Made by a program: the position numbers and the translations under genes | Part shown: positions 7,673-15,110 of the stretch, piece after piece | Position numbering within the stretch: the stretch's first letter is position 1 | How the letters are laid out: every line of letters starts with the position of its first letter | DNA from: Treponema sp. | Lineage (GTDB): Bacteria; Spirochaetota; Spirochaetia; Treponematales; Breznakiellaceae | Direction: 5' to 3' | NCBI GenBank assembly: GCA_009786675.1 | Contig: WQRP01000028.1 | Location: 1-15,200 of the forward strand | DNA length: 15,200 nucleotides | Notes under the pieces: generated by a model | The model's database searches: none | The model's input: the letters and a program-made list of their open reading frames with translations, nothing else | Told to the model about the DNA's origin: nothing

Positions 7673-10600
7673 ATGATATCCGCTGTTGTCGTGGCGCCCG
7701 GACCGCGGCGTTTCGCCGCCCTGGCCCTGCTGGCGCTTGTCTCGCTGGCGGTCCCGCTTTCCCAGGCGTGGGCCGGCGGGCGCAGGCACGTCGAGACCAT
7801 GTCCGCCGGCGCCGACGAGACCTGGGCCTACACTTTCGACGTTTCGGAATGGAGTACCGGCACCCACAACGTAATCGTCCACGCCCGCGACCGCGCGGGC
7901 AACGAGGCGGTCTCCGGGCCCTTCAACCTGCGGGTCGATCCCTACGCGGCGCTTCCCCTGGTCCGCGTGGTTTACCCGGCGGACGGCGACGTCATCAGGC
8001 AGAACATCAGCGCCCTGGGCGTCGCCTCTGGGCGCTACGGCATAGAAAGGGTGTTCGTCCGCCTGAACGACGGCGACGAGGCCACGGCCCACGGCGCGGA
8101 CTACTGGGAGAGCCTGCTGGACTTCTCCGGAATTCCCGACGGCAGGCACACCCTTTCCGTGCGCGCCCTGGACTCGGGGGGGCTTTACGGCCCGGAGGAA
8201 CGGGTCTCCTTCGTCCTTGACACCGCCCCCCCGCTCGTGGAGCTTACGTCCCACGACGTCGGCGATATCATCAGCGGGAACGTCACGGTCCGTGGCCGGG
8301 TAAGCGACGCCAGCGGCATCCGGGGCCTGTACCTAAGCGAGGACGGCGTGGACTTCCGGCCGCTTTCGGCCAGGGGGGGGCGGCGCGCCCAGGCCCTGGA
8401 CTTTTCCTTTCCGGTGCGCACCAGGAACATGGACGACGGCCCGGTGGTCCGCTTCGTGCGGGCCGTGGACAACACCGGCCTGGTGACCGACAAGCCGGTC
8501 CTGCTTTTCGTCAGCAACGTGCCCCCTGCGCTGGAGATCCTTAGCCCCCTTCCGGTGGATCCGGTGTTCAACAGGTTCATGCTTTCCGGCCGCGCGTTCT
8601 CCAGGGTGGGGATCGCCAGGCTGGAGTACCAGTGGGGCAGGCACCGGGGCGAGATAGAGATCCGCCCGGGGGACCCGTACTGGAACGTGGTGCTGGAGCA
8701 CTCGCCCGGGACCGCGAACAGCGTCGCGGTCACCGCGACGGACAACGCCGGCAACAGTGTCAGGATCGTCCAAAGGCTGGACGATCGCCGCAGGGACATG
8801 GCGCCGTCCATAGTCATCGACTATCCCCCCGCCGAGGTCCTGGACGACATGCCCCCGGACACGGCGATATACGGCCGCGTCGAGGGGGGCTTTGGGCCTT
8901 CCAGGGTGCTTATAGGCGGCACCGTCTATTCCGTGGACGCCTTTCCGGCCTTCCGCATAGATCCGGCGCGCCTGCCGCCGGGCAGAAGGGGCAACCTTAG
9001 GCTCTCCGCGGTGGATTCCCATGGCGTCGGCGGGCCGGCCTTGGCCCTGCGGGTGACCAGGGCCGAGGGGACCTTCCCGGTGGAGTCCTTCCGGGAGGAG
9101 TCCCGGGTCTCGGTATCCAGTCCCGGCCGCGGGGACTGGGTCGCCGGCGGTTCCTTTGTGCTCGCGGGGGGCGCGTCCCCCGGATCGCGGGTGCAGTTCC
9201 GCCTTTCCCCCCGGGATCCCTGGCAAACCCTGTCCCTCGACGAGGGGGGCCGTTTCGAGACGGAGGTCACGCTTCCGGGCGCCGTCCAGGGGCCCGTCCA
9301 CCTGGAACTCCGCGCGGGGGACGGTTTCCCCGTTCACCACCCCTTCAACAGGTCGCCGGCGGCGGCCCCGCAGGTGCGGTTCGTTTCCCCCTCGACGGAG
9401 CCGGATCCGGATCTTCCCCCGCGGCTGGTCAGCGGCAACAGGACCGTGGTGGGCGAGGTCGTCCATCCGGTGCCGATCGTCGGCGTCGAGTACTCGCTGG
9501 ACGGCGAGCACTTCGCGGGCCTTCCCTTCGCGTACTGCGCCGGAAGGATCTGGTTCAGCTACTTCTGCGACTTTACCGCCCTGACCGCGGACGGGGGCGG
9601 CCTTTCGTTCCGCGTCACCGACGCCGCGGGGACGGTCTTTTACCTGGCCCCCTCCTACGCCATTAACCCCGAGCCGCCGATCCCGGTGATCATAGTCAAC
9701 AGCCCCGTGGACTACCAGCTTTTCACCACGCCGTTTACGATTTCCGGCATCGCCTACGACGAGGTGGGCATACGCAGCGTCCATTGGCGGATTCTGGGTC
9801 CCACCCTGGAATCGATCGCCCCGGGCCCCGCCGGCGACTCGGCCAGGGTCGTCGCCCAGGCTTTTATCGAAAACCCGGACGTTGCCTTCAACGAGGTCCT
9901 TACCGACAGGAATTTCAACATTCCGGTGGACTTCACGATGATTACCGACGGCGAGTACGTCCTGGAGATTTTCGCCGCCGACGTTTACGGCGTGCCCAGC
10001 CCGGTCGAATCCCGCACGATCAGGATCAGCACCTCCCCGCCGGACACGCAGATCATCTCGCCGCTTATAACGAAGTTCTACGGCGGGACGATCACGATAA
10101 GGAGCTTTTCGGCCGACGCCAACGGCATAGACACCGTCTCCTTCTCGATAGACAGCGGCAACACCTGGCAGTACGTCGCGCTGCAGCCCGACGGCTTCTG
10201 GGAGCTTCCCCTTAACACCGCGATCTACACCGACGGCGTCCACGCCGCGCTTATACGCGCCAGGGACAGGTACGGCGTCGCGTCGTTCGCCAGCGCGATG
10301 ATCAACATCGACAACACCCCGCCGGACCTGCATATCTCGTTTCCGGCGAACGGCCAGAACGTGGGCGCCGACATGCGGATTATGGGCAGGGTCTTTGACA
10401 ACAACGCCCTGGACAGGCTGGTCTTCCAGGTCATAAGCCTGGCCAACCCGGAGTACCGGCTGGAGTTCGAGAGGGAGCACCCGGGCGGCGTCGTCTTCGA
10501 GAACGCGAGCCTTTACGGCTTCCCGCCGGGCGAGTACCTGGTGCGGGTCATAGCCAGGGACCTGGCTGGCAACGAGAGCATCGTGTCCCGCGAGGTCACC

Positions 10601-11941
10601 TTTGGCGGCGGCGACGCTCAGATCGCCCTTTTCAACCCCTTTCCCGGCGAGACCTACTCGGGGCCGATCGGCGTGGTCGGCATGGTCACCGGCTCGTCCG
10701 TGCCTGACGGCGTCGCGCTGGTCATGGACGGGCGCGCCCTGGGCAGGGCCGACGTTGACCGCTTCGGGATCTTCCGCCACTATATCGATGAGTCCCTGCT
10801 TGCGGACGGGCGGTCCCACGATATTTTCGCGTACTACTACGCGGACACCGGCGAGCGCGTGTCTAGCCCCGTCCACACGGTGTTCTTTTCCCGCTTCGGC
10901 CCCATTCTTACGGTTGACAGCCACAGGGACGGCGACATAATCACGAGCCGCCCCTGGCTTTACGGCCGCGCCTGGGTTTCCAGCGAGGCCCTGGAGGCCC
11001 TGGAGGGCGATTTGCATGACGAGGACTTCGTGCCGGCCGGAAGGGCGGAGCGCCGCAGGGTCGCCAGGGATCTCGCCCTTGCCGGCGTCCAGGTAAGCTT
11101 CGACAACGGCCACACCTTTAGGGACGCCAGGGGCGGCAGGGGCGACGCCGACTGGAGGTTCCGCCTGGAGACCGGCGAGCTGCCGGCCGGCCACCTGCCG
11201 GTCCTGGTCAGGGCCCGGTTCGCCAACGGGGACGAGGCCGTCCGCCGCGTCATGCTCTACGTCGATACCTCCCCCCCGATGGTGCATACCCTTGCCCCCT
11301 CGGAGGGCATCGCCTTCCGGGACAGCATCCCGGTTTACGGCATAGCCGGGGTTTTCAGCGAGAACAACAACCTCGCCCAGGTGGACGTCAGCCTCCGCAC
11401 CGGCGACAAGATGCTGTACTCGGTCCCGGGCTTTCTGCAGGGGGCGTTTGTCGACGTCAAGTTTTTTGGGGCGACCTTCTTCTGCGTGGGCTTTGGCCTT
11501 AGCTTTTTCGACGACAACGTGCGCCTCCAGGCCCAGTGGGGCATCGCGCCGAGCTACGGGCATCAGTCGACCTTTGTCGTCGGCGGGCGCTACACGGGCA
11601 ACGTGTTCGGGATAAGGCTTCTGGCGAACATCTTTAGCCTGCCCTTCTCCTGGTTTTTTGGGCCGGACTGGGCCTTCTTCTCGATGAACATCGCGGTCGG
11701 GGCGAACTTTTCCTGGTTCAGCATGGCCTGCGATGTGCACGACAGATCCTCCCTGTTCATGAGCGCGGTGGTCGGGCAGTGGGACTTCGTCAACGTCAAC
11801 ATGCGGGAGATCTTTCCGGACTGGCGCTTCTTTAGGAACTTCGCCCTGTACCTCCAGCCGGAGCTTTGGTTCGCGAGCTCGGACGTCCAGGGCGAGACGA
11901 TTTTCAGGCTTACCGTTGGTATGCGTACCAACATTTTTTGA
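7673..11941 (+). CDS. Giant Ig-array outer-membrane protein, second paralogue
   Basis: A 1,422-residue paralogue of the preceding gene with the same order of parts. It has a signal peptide (about 1-35, LALLALVSLAVPLSQAWA, cleavage after AWA), a half-module (36-96), eleven Ig-like modules starting near 97, 188, 286, 379, 478, 567, 672, 792, 886, 983 and 1079, a half-module near 1204, and a barrel-like C-terminus from about 1250 ending in MRTNIF. Matching modules resemble each other more than they resemble other modules: module 2 has TSH-x-VGD, module 8 ends in INIDN, and module 11 has DSHRDGD with RPWL. Unlike the first paralogue, it has four cysteines: two about a dozen residues apart in module 6, and two in the barrel region. 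AGGAGGAG (7661-7668) precedes ATG 7673. The gene begins 15 bases after its partner and is surely in the same transcript. An adhesive or structural envelope role is inferred; no enzymatic motif is seen. Confidence 0.85.
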   Translation: MISAVVVAPGPRRFAALALLALVSLAVPLSQAWAGGRRHVETMSAGADETWAYTFDVSEWSTGTHNVIVHARDRAGNEAVSGPFNLRVDPYAALPLVRVVYPADGDVIRQNISALGVASGRYGIERVFVRLNDGDEATAHGADYWESLLDFSGIPDGRHTLSVRALDSGGLYGPEERVSFVLDTAPPLVELTSHDVGDIISGNVTVRGRVSDASGIRGLYLSEDGVDFRPLSARGGRRAQALDFSFPVRTRNMDDGPVVRFVRAVDNTGLVTDKPVLLFVSNVPPALEILSPLPVDPVFNRFMLSGRAFSRVGIARLEYQWGRHRGEIEIRPGDPYWNVVLEHSPGTANSVAVTATDNAGNSVRIVQRLDDRRRDMAPSIVIDYPPAEVLDDMPPDTAIYGRVEGGFGPSRVLIGGTVYSVDAFPAFRIDPARLPPGRRGNLRLSAVDSHGVGGPALALRVTRAEGTFPVESFREESRVSVSSPGRGDWVAGGSFVLAGGASPGSRVQFRLSPRDPWQTLSLDEGGRFETEVTLPGAVQGPVHLELRAGDGFPVHHPFNRSPAAAPQVRFVSPSTEPDPDLPPRLVSGNRTVVGEVVHPVPIVGVEYSLDGEHFAGLPFAYCAGRIWFSYFCDFTALTADGGGLSFRVTDAAGTVFYLAPSYAINPEPPIPVIIVNSPVDYQLFTTPFTISGIAYDEVGIRSVHWRILGPTLESIAPGPAGDSARVVAQAFIENPDVAFNEVLTDRNFNIPVDFTMITDGEYVLEIFAADVYGVPSPVESRTIRISTSPPDTQIISPLITKFYGGTITIRSFSADANGIDTVSFSIDSGNTWQYVALQPDGFWELPLNTAIYTDGVHAALIRARDRYGVASFASAMINIDNTPPDLHISFPANGQNVGADMRIMGRVFDNNALDRLVFQVISLANPEYRLEFEREHPGGVVFENASLYGFPPGEYLVRVIARDLAGNESIVSREVTFGGGDAQIALFNPFPGETYSGPIGVVGMVTGSSVPDGVALVMDGRALGRADVDRFGIFRHYIDESLLADGRSHDIFAYYYADTGERVSSPVHTVFFSRFGPILTVDSHRDGDIITSRPWLYGRAWVSSEALEALEGDLHDEDFVPAGRAERRRVARDLALAGVQVSFDNGHTFRDARGGRGDADWRFRLETGELPAGHLPVLVRARFANGDEAVRRVMLYVDTSPPMVHTLAPSEGIAFRDSIPVYGIAGVFSENNNLAQVDVSLRTGDKMLYSVPGFLQGAFVDVKFFGATFFCVGFGLSFFDDNVRLQAQWGIAPSYGHQSTFVVGGRYTGNVFGIRLLANIFSLPFSWFFGPDWAFFSMNIAVGANFSWFSMACDVHDRSSLFMSAVVGQWDFVNVNMREIFPDWRFFRNFALYLQPELWFASSDVQGETIFRLTVGMRTNIF
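7961..11420 (+). repeat. Array of eleven-plus Ig-like modules (second paralogue)
   Basis: The same protein-level module array as in the first paralogue, in register with it. Typical module starts are RVVYPADGD, EILSPLP, IIVNSPVDY, QIISP, HISFPANG and ALFNPFPG. Typical ends are LDTAPP, SNVPP, STSPP, IDNTPP and VDTSPP. Confidence 0.7.
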
Positions 11942-11946
11942 CGCGC

Positions 11947-11975
11947 TTGCCCTAAGCCCCGCGCCGGTGTAAAAT
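11947..11975 (+). promoter_or_regulatory. Sigma-70-like promoter of glgA
   Basis: TTGCCC (11947-11952, four of six bases matching TTGACA) is separated by exactly 17 bases from TAAAAT (11970-11975, five of six matching TATAAT). It starts 5 bases after the stop of the second Ig-array gene. It would begin transcription near 11982, leaving a leader of about 16 bases that holds the ribosome-binding site. This lets glgA be expressed apart from the upstream unit. Confidence 0.55.
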
Positions 11976-11997
11976 GGTCTTGGGGGGAAGGGTTAGC

Positions 11998-13509
11998 ATG
12001 AAAATTTTGATGGTTTGCAGCGAGGCCGTGCCTTTCGCTAAAACGGGCGGCCTCGCCGACATGGTGTCCGCCCTCTCGATTAGCCTGGCCGGGCTGGGGC
12101 ACGACGTAAAGATCGTGCTTCCCAGGTACTACTCGATAGACAGGGGCGGGCTGGACCTGCTGCCCGGGGCCCTGGGGGTTCCGGTCGGCGGCGGCGAGGA
12201 ATGGTGCGGGGTCTATACGACCGTCCTGCCCGGGTCGGGCAAGAAGAGCCCGGTCGACGTGTTCCTAATCGACCACGAGATTTACTTCGGCAGGGACGGG
12301 ATTTACGGGACGAGCGTCGAGCCGGACTTTATCGACAACCCCAGGCGCTTTACGTTCTTCAGCCGCGCCGCCTTCCAGCTCTGCCGCAAGCTCGGCTGGT
12401 TCCCGGACGTGCTGCACGCGCACGACTGGATGTCCGCGCTGGTGCCGGTGTACCTTAAGTTCGCCGAGCGGGGCGTTCCGGGCAGCGCGCCCGGCTTCGA
12501 GAAGACCGTCTCGATCCTGACCATCCACAACCTTGGCTACCAGGGCATCTACAGCAAGGGCTGCTACAACTACACGGGCCTTGGCTGGGACGTGTTTTAC
12601 AAGGCCGGCTTCGAGGACTGGAGCATGGTGAATTTCCTGAAGGCCGGCCTGTACAGCGCGGACAAGCTGAACACCGTCTCGCCCAACTACGCCGAGGAGA
12701 CCAAGACCGCCCAGAACGGCTTCCGGCTGGACGGCGTCCTTCGCTACCGGAGCGCGGACTACTCCGGCATCCTTAACGGCATAGACACCAAGGTGTGGAA
12801 CCCACAAAAGGACAAGGCCATACCCAAGCCCTATTCGGCAAGGGACCTGTCGGCAAAGGCCCTTGCCAAGGCGGCGCTGCAGCGGCGGTTCGGGCTTCCG
12901 GAGGATCCGGGGGTGCCCGTGGTCGGCATGATTACGCGGCTTACCGAGCAGAAGGGCGTGTGGGAGCTTTTCGGCGCCGGCCACGGCTCCGCCTGGTCCA
13001 TCTGCTCCGACATGGATCTGCAGTTCGTGCTTTTGGGATCCGGCGACGCCTGGTGCGAGAACGAGGTGCGCAGCCTCGCGTCCAGGCTCCCCAACCTTAG
13101 CGCGCACGTCGGCTACAGCGAGGAGCTCAGCCACCTTATAGAGGCCGGCTCCGACTTTTTCCTTATGCCCAGCCGCTACGAGCCCTGCGGCCTGAACCAG
13201 ATGTACTCGCTTGTCTACGGCACCCTGCCAATCGTCAGAAGGACCGGGGGCCTTGCCGACACGGTGGAAAACTACGACGAGGAGACCGGCGCGGGCACCG
13301 GCTTCATGTTCGACCAGCTTACCCCCAGGGCGATTTACGACACCGTGGGCTGGGCCGTCTGGGCCTGGTACAACCACCCCGAGCATATCGCCGCGATGCG
13401 CGAAAGGGCCATGAACCTGGACTTTTCCTGGGAAAGGTCGGCGAAAAAATACGTGGAGCTGTACGAAAGTACCCTCGGGCTGCTTACGGACGGCCGGGAT
13501 CCCTTGTAA
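11998..13509 (+). CDS. glgA: Glycogen synthase (ADP-glucose type, GT5)
   Basis: A 503-residue cytoplasmic enzyme that transfers glucose from ADP-glucose to the non-reducing end of an alpha-1,4-glucan, building storage glycogen. Family landmarks are all present. The N-terminal KTGGLADMVSAL (15-26) includes the lysine of the ADP-glucose site, HAHDWMSAL lies near 139-147, GILNGID is present, RLTEQKG lies near 315, and LLGSGD follows. The C-terminal catalytic stretch, from about 392, contains YEPCGLNQ and then RRTGGLADTV. Length fits the family. ATG 11998 is chosen over an in-frame GTG/ATG upstream because GGGGAAGGG (11984-11992) is well placed and the protein then starts MKILMV, the usual GlgA beginning. 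The wording resembles treponemal GlgA. It has its own promoter and no other glycogen gene lies in the window. Its last 26 bases overlap the end of the convergent gene on the other strand. Confidence 0.95.
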   Translation: MKILMVCSEAVPFAKTGGLADMVSALSISLAGLGHDVKIVLPRYYSIDRGGLDLLPGALGVPVGGGEEWCGVYTTVLPGSGKKSPVDVFLIDHEIYFGRDGIYGTSVEPDFIDNPRRFTFFSRAAFQLCRKLGWFPDVLHAHDWMSALVPVYLKFAERGVPGSAPGFEKTVSILTIHNLGYQGIYSKGCYNYTGLGWDVFYKAGFEDWSMVNFLKAGLYSADKLNTVSPNYAEETKTAQNGFRLDGVLRYRSADYSGILNGIDTKVWNPQKDKAIPKPYSARDLSAKALAKAALQRRFGLPEDPGVPVVGMITRLTEQKGVWELFGAGHGSAWSICSDMDLQFVLLGSGDAWCENEVRSLASRLPNLSAHVGYSEELSHLIEAGSDFFLMPSRYEPCGLNQMYSLVYGTLPIVRRTGGLADTVENYDEETGAGTGFMFDQLTPRAIYDTVGWAVWAWYNHPEHIAAMRERAMNLDFSWERSAKKYVELYESTLGLLTDGRDPL

Positions 13510-14755
13510 CCAGGACCTCCATTACCCGCTGGTGCTTTAGGCGCGACACCTTTATCCGCAGGTCGCGCCAGGCGAATTCATTCCCGGCGCGGGGCAGTTC
13601 GCCGGACTTTTCCATCACCCAGTTGCCGACGGTGGTGCCCGGCGCGGGCTCGGCCTCGGCGTCCATGCCCATGAACTCGAGCATGTCCTTAAAGCCCGTG
13701 CCGCCGAGCACGGCGAGGCTGCCGTCGGGGTTTTCCCGCATGGGCTCCTTCACGTTGTCGTGCTCGTCCCATATCTCGCCCACCAGCTCCTCGATGATGT
13801 CCTCGATCGTGACGATCCCCAGCGTGCCGCCGAATTCGTCCACCAGGACCGCCATGTGCGACTTCTTTTCCTGAAGTGTCCGCAGCAGCCTGGGTATCTT
13901 CATCGTCTTGGTGACGAAGACCACCGGCTTTACGATTTCGCCGGGCGTCCGGCCCTTTTTGGCCACCTCGTGGTGGAAGTCCTTTAGCAGGATAACCCCG
14001 GTTATGCCGTCTATGTTCCCCCGGTACACAGGCAGGCGGGAAAACCCGGTCCTGGCGAACACCGCGTCGATTTCCTCGGCCGTGCAGTCGACGGACACCG
14101 CCGCCAGGTCCACGCGGGGGGTGACGATTTCCGCCGCGGTCATCTCGTCGAACTCGATAGCCTGGCGAATCATGCGCTCCTCGCGCCTGTTGATGCCGCC
14201 CTCCTGCCTGGCCTCCCCCACGAAGGTCAGAAGCTCGTCCTCGGTAATCGAGCGGTCGGCGTTTACCCGGAAAACCGCCACGATGACTTTCTTCCAGGCG
14301 GCGGCCAGGCGGCTTAGCGGGGAAAAAAGAAGGATGAGCGCGCGCAGCGCCGGGGCGACCCCAATCGCGGCAAGCTCAGGCGATTCCTTGGCGAGCGTCT
14401 TGGGGGAAATCTCGGCGAAGACCAGCACCAGCACGGTCATCGTCAGCGTGGCGACGGTGACGCCCCTGGCCCCGAACAGCCCGATAAACAGCATCGTGGC
14501 GATGGCCGACGACGCGGTGTTGACCAGGGTGTTCCCGATTAGCACGGAGGAAAGGAGCCTGTCGTAGGATTCCAGCATCCTAAGCACCAGGCCCGCCTTG
14601 CGGGATCCCTTTTTGCGCGGGTCTGCCATGCTTTTTAGCTTGGTCCTGCTTGCCGACGTAAACCCTGTCTCGCAGACGGAAAAGAACGCGGAAAGTGCCA
14701 GCAACGCCGCCAGGGCGGCGACAAGGCCTAGGTAATACGAGGCGGGGCTGTCCAT
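13484..14755 (-). CDS. CNNM/CorC-HlyC family membrane protein with CBS pair
   Basis: A 423-residue protein with the full family architecture. The N-terminal DUF21 membrane domain has segments at about 7-27, 69-95, 98-116 and 128-146, the signature SAFFSVCETGF at 22-32 and AEISPKTLAKE at 114-124. Two CBS domains lie at about 203-262 (LPVYRGNIDGITGVILLKDF) and 267-325 (VLVDEFGGTLGIVTIEDI, then EELVGEI), and a C-terminal CorC_HlyC domain at about 335-418. Relatives are linked to Mg/Co efflux or homeostasis or, by an old name, haemolysin (TlyC/HlyC); the substrate cannot be read from sequence. The Met at 14755 fits the expected N-terminus, but no Shine-Dalgarno site precedes it: the start lies only 6 bases from the 3' end of tRNA-Cys. 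It is probably co-transcribed with that tRNA. The 3' end overlaps glgA tail-to-tail by 26 bases. Confidence 0.93.
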   Translation of the reverse strand: MDSPASYYLGLVAALAALLALSAFFSVCETGFTSASRTKLKSMADPRKKGSRKAGLVLRMLESYDRLLSSVLIGNTLVNTASSAIATMLFIGLFGARGVTVATLTMTVLVLVFAEISPKTLAKESPELAAIGVAPALRALILLFSPLSRLAAAWKKVIVAVFRVNADRSITEDELLTFVGEARQEGGINRREERMIRQAIEFDEMTAAEIVTPRVDLAAVSVDCTAEEIDAVFARTGFSRLPVYRGNIDGITGVILLKDFHHEVAKKGRTPGEIVKPVVFVTKTMKIPRLLRTLQEKKSHMAVLVDEFGGTLGIVTIEDIIEELVGEIWDEHDNVKEPMRENPDGSLAVLGGTGFKDMLEFMGMDAEAEPAPGTTVGNWVMEKSGELPRAGNEFAWRDLRIKVSRLKHQRVMEVLVTRDPGRP

Positions 14756-14761
14756 CTTGAA

Positions 14762-14833
14762 AGGCGCCGATCAGAATCGAACTGATGCATAAAGGTTTTG
14801 CAGACCTCTCCCTTACCGCTTGGGTACGGCGCC
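14762..14833 (-). tRNA. tRNA-Cys (anticodon GCA)
   Basis: Read on the minus strand, the 7-bp acceptor stem GGCGCCG/CGGCGCC closes a cloverleaf. The D-arm is CCC/GGG, the anticodon arm GAGGT/ACCTT holds loop CTGCAAA (anticodon GCA), the variable loop has 5 bases, and the T-arm ATCAG/CTGAT holds loop TTCGATT. The discriminator base is U73 (complement of 14762), the identity base expected for tRNA-Cys. CCA is not encoded and must be added. Length is 72 bases including the discriminator. Confidence 0.95.
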
Positions 14834-14837
14834 GTAT

Positions 14838-14856
14838 GGGCGCGCGCGGCGCACCC
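14838..14856 (-). other. GC hairpin in the 5' leader of tRNA-Cys
   Basis: On the minus strand, GGGTGCGC (14856-14849) pairs with GCGCGCCC (14845-14838) across a 3-base loop, giving 8 bp with one G-T pair. It ends four bases before the tRNA 5' end, in the leader that RNase P would remove. Confidence 0.5.
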
Positions 14857-14864
14857 ATGTCTAG

Positions 14865-14893
14865 AGTATAGCAAATGCGCGGGTTTGTGTCCA
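14865..14893 (-). promoter_or_regulatory. Promoter of tRNA-Cys and the corC-type gene
   Basis: On the minus strand, TGGACA (14893-14888, five of six matching TTGACA) is followed after exactly 17 bases by TATACT (14870-14865, five of six matching TATAAT). The start would be near 14858, giving a leader of about 25 bases before the tRNA. No other promoter is seen between the tRNA and the protein gene. Confidence 0.75.
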
Positions 14894-14950
14894 GCGTCCG
14901 GGCGACGTTGCGCCCCCATAGTTCATGTGCACTAGGAAAAAAAAGACCTC

Positions 14951-14983
14951 TTTTTGAAATTTACCGTCGTAATATTTCAAGAA
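14951..14983. repeat. Stem-loop in the AT-rich tail
   Basis: TTGAAAT (14954-14960) pairs with ATTTCAA (14974-14980), continued inward by TTAC (14961-14964) with GTAA (14969-14972) and a CGTC loop, with one bulged T at 14973. Outside, TTT (14951-14953) can pair with GAA (14981-14983), including one wobble. On the minus strand it is followed by GAGG and TCTTTTTTTT, so it could terminate a transcript entering from the right edge. Adjacent AAAAAGA/TCTTTTT (14940-14955) is a second small inverted repeat. Confidence 0.4.
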
Positions 14984-14998
14984 TCTGGCAGAATTGTG

Positions 14999-15027
14999 TT
15001 GACAAACTCCTGGACGGCCTGTACCAT
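14999..15027 (+). promoter_or_regulatory. Sigma-70-like promoter pointing to the right edge
   Basis: A perfect TTGACA (14999-15004) is separated by 17 bases from TACCAT (15022-15027, four of six matching TATAAT). TGACAA (15000-15005) and TTGTCA (15027-15032) form an inverted repeat around it, a possible operator. It would serve the putative gene beginning at 15111. Confidence 0.4.
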
Positions 15028-15110
15028 TGTCACAGTTAGTTTTGTTCTGGACGTTAATATCTTGTAAATAGCTAGCGTTTCAGGTTCGAAATGAACAGGG
15101 AGTGTGGGAA

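Noticed and set aside
3353..8254. Minus-strand open frames of 458, 532 and 619 codons opposite the first giant gene and the start of the second
   Set aside because: They have the same composition-driven pattern as the one above, with no ribosome-binding sites or family motifs, and lie fully opposite a well-supported coding region.
8333..11740. A 1,135-codon open frame on the minus strand opposite the second giant gene
   Set aside because: The translation is a low-complexity mix of Arg, Gly, Pro, Val, Ala, Asp and His with no domain or signal. Long antisense frames arise in GC-rich genes with strong codon bias. The plus-strand gene has a signal peptide, a ribosome-binding site, module repeats and a paralogue.
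11974..11997. Earlier start for glgA
   Set aside because: It overlaps the -10 box of the likely promoter and adds eight residues not typical of GlgA; MKILMV at 11998 with GGGGAAGGG upstream is the standard beginning.
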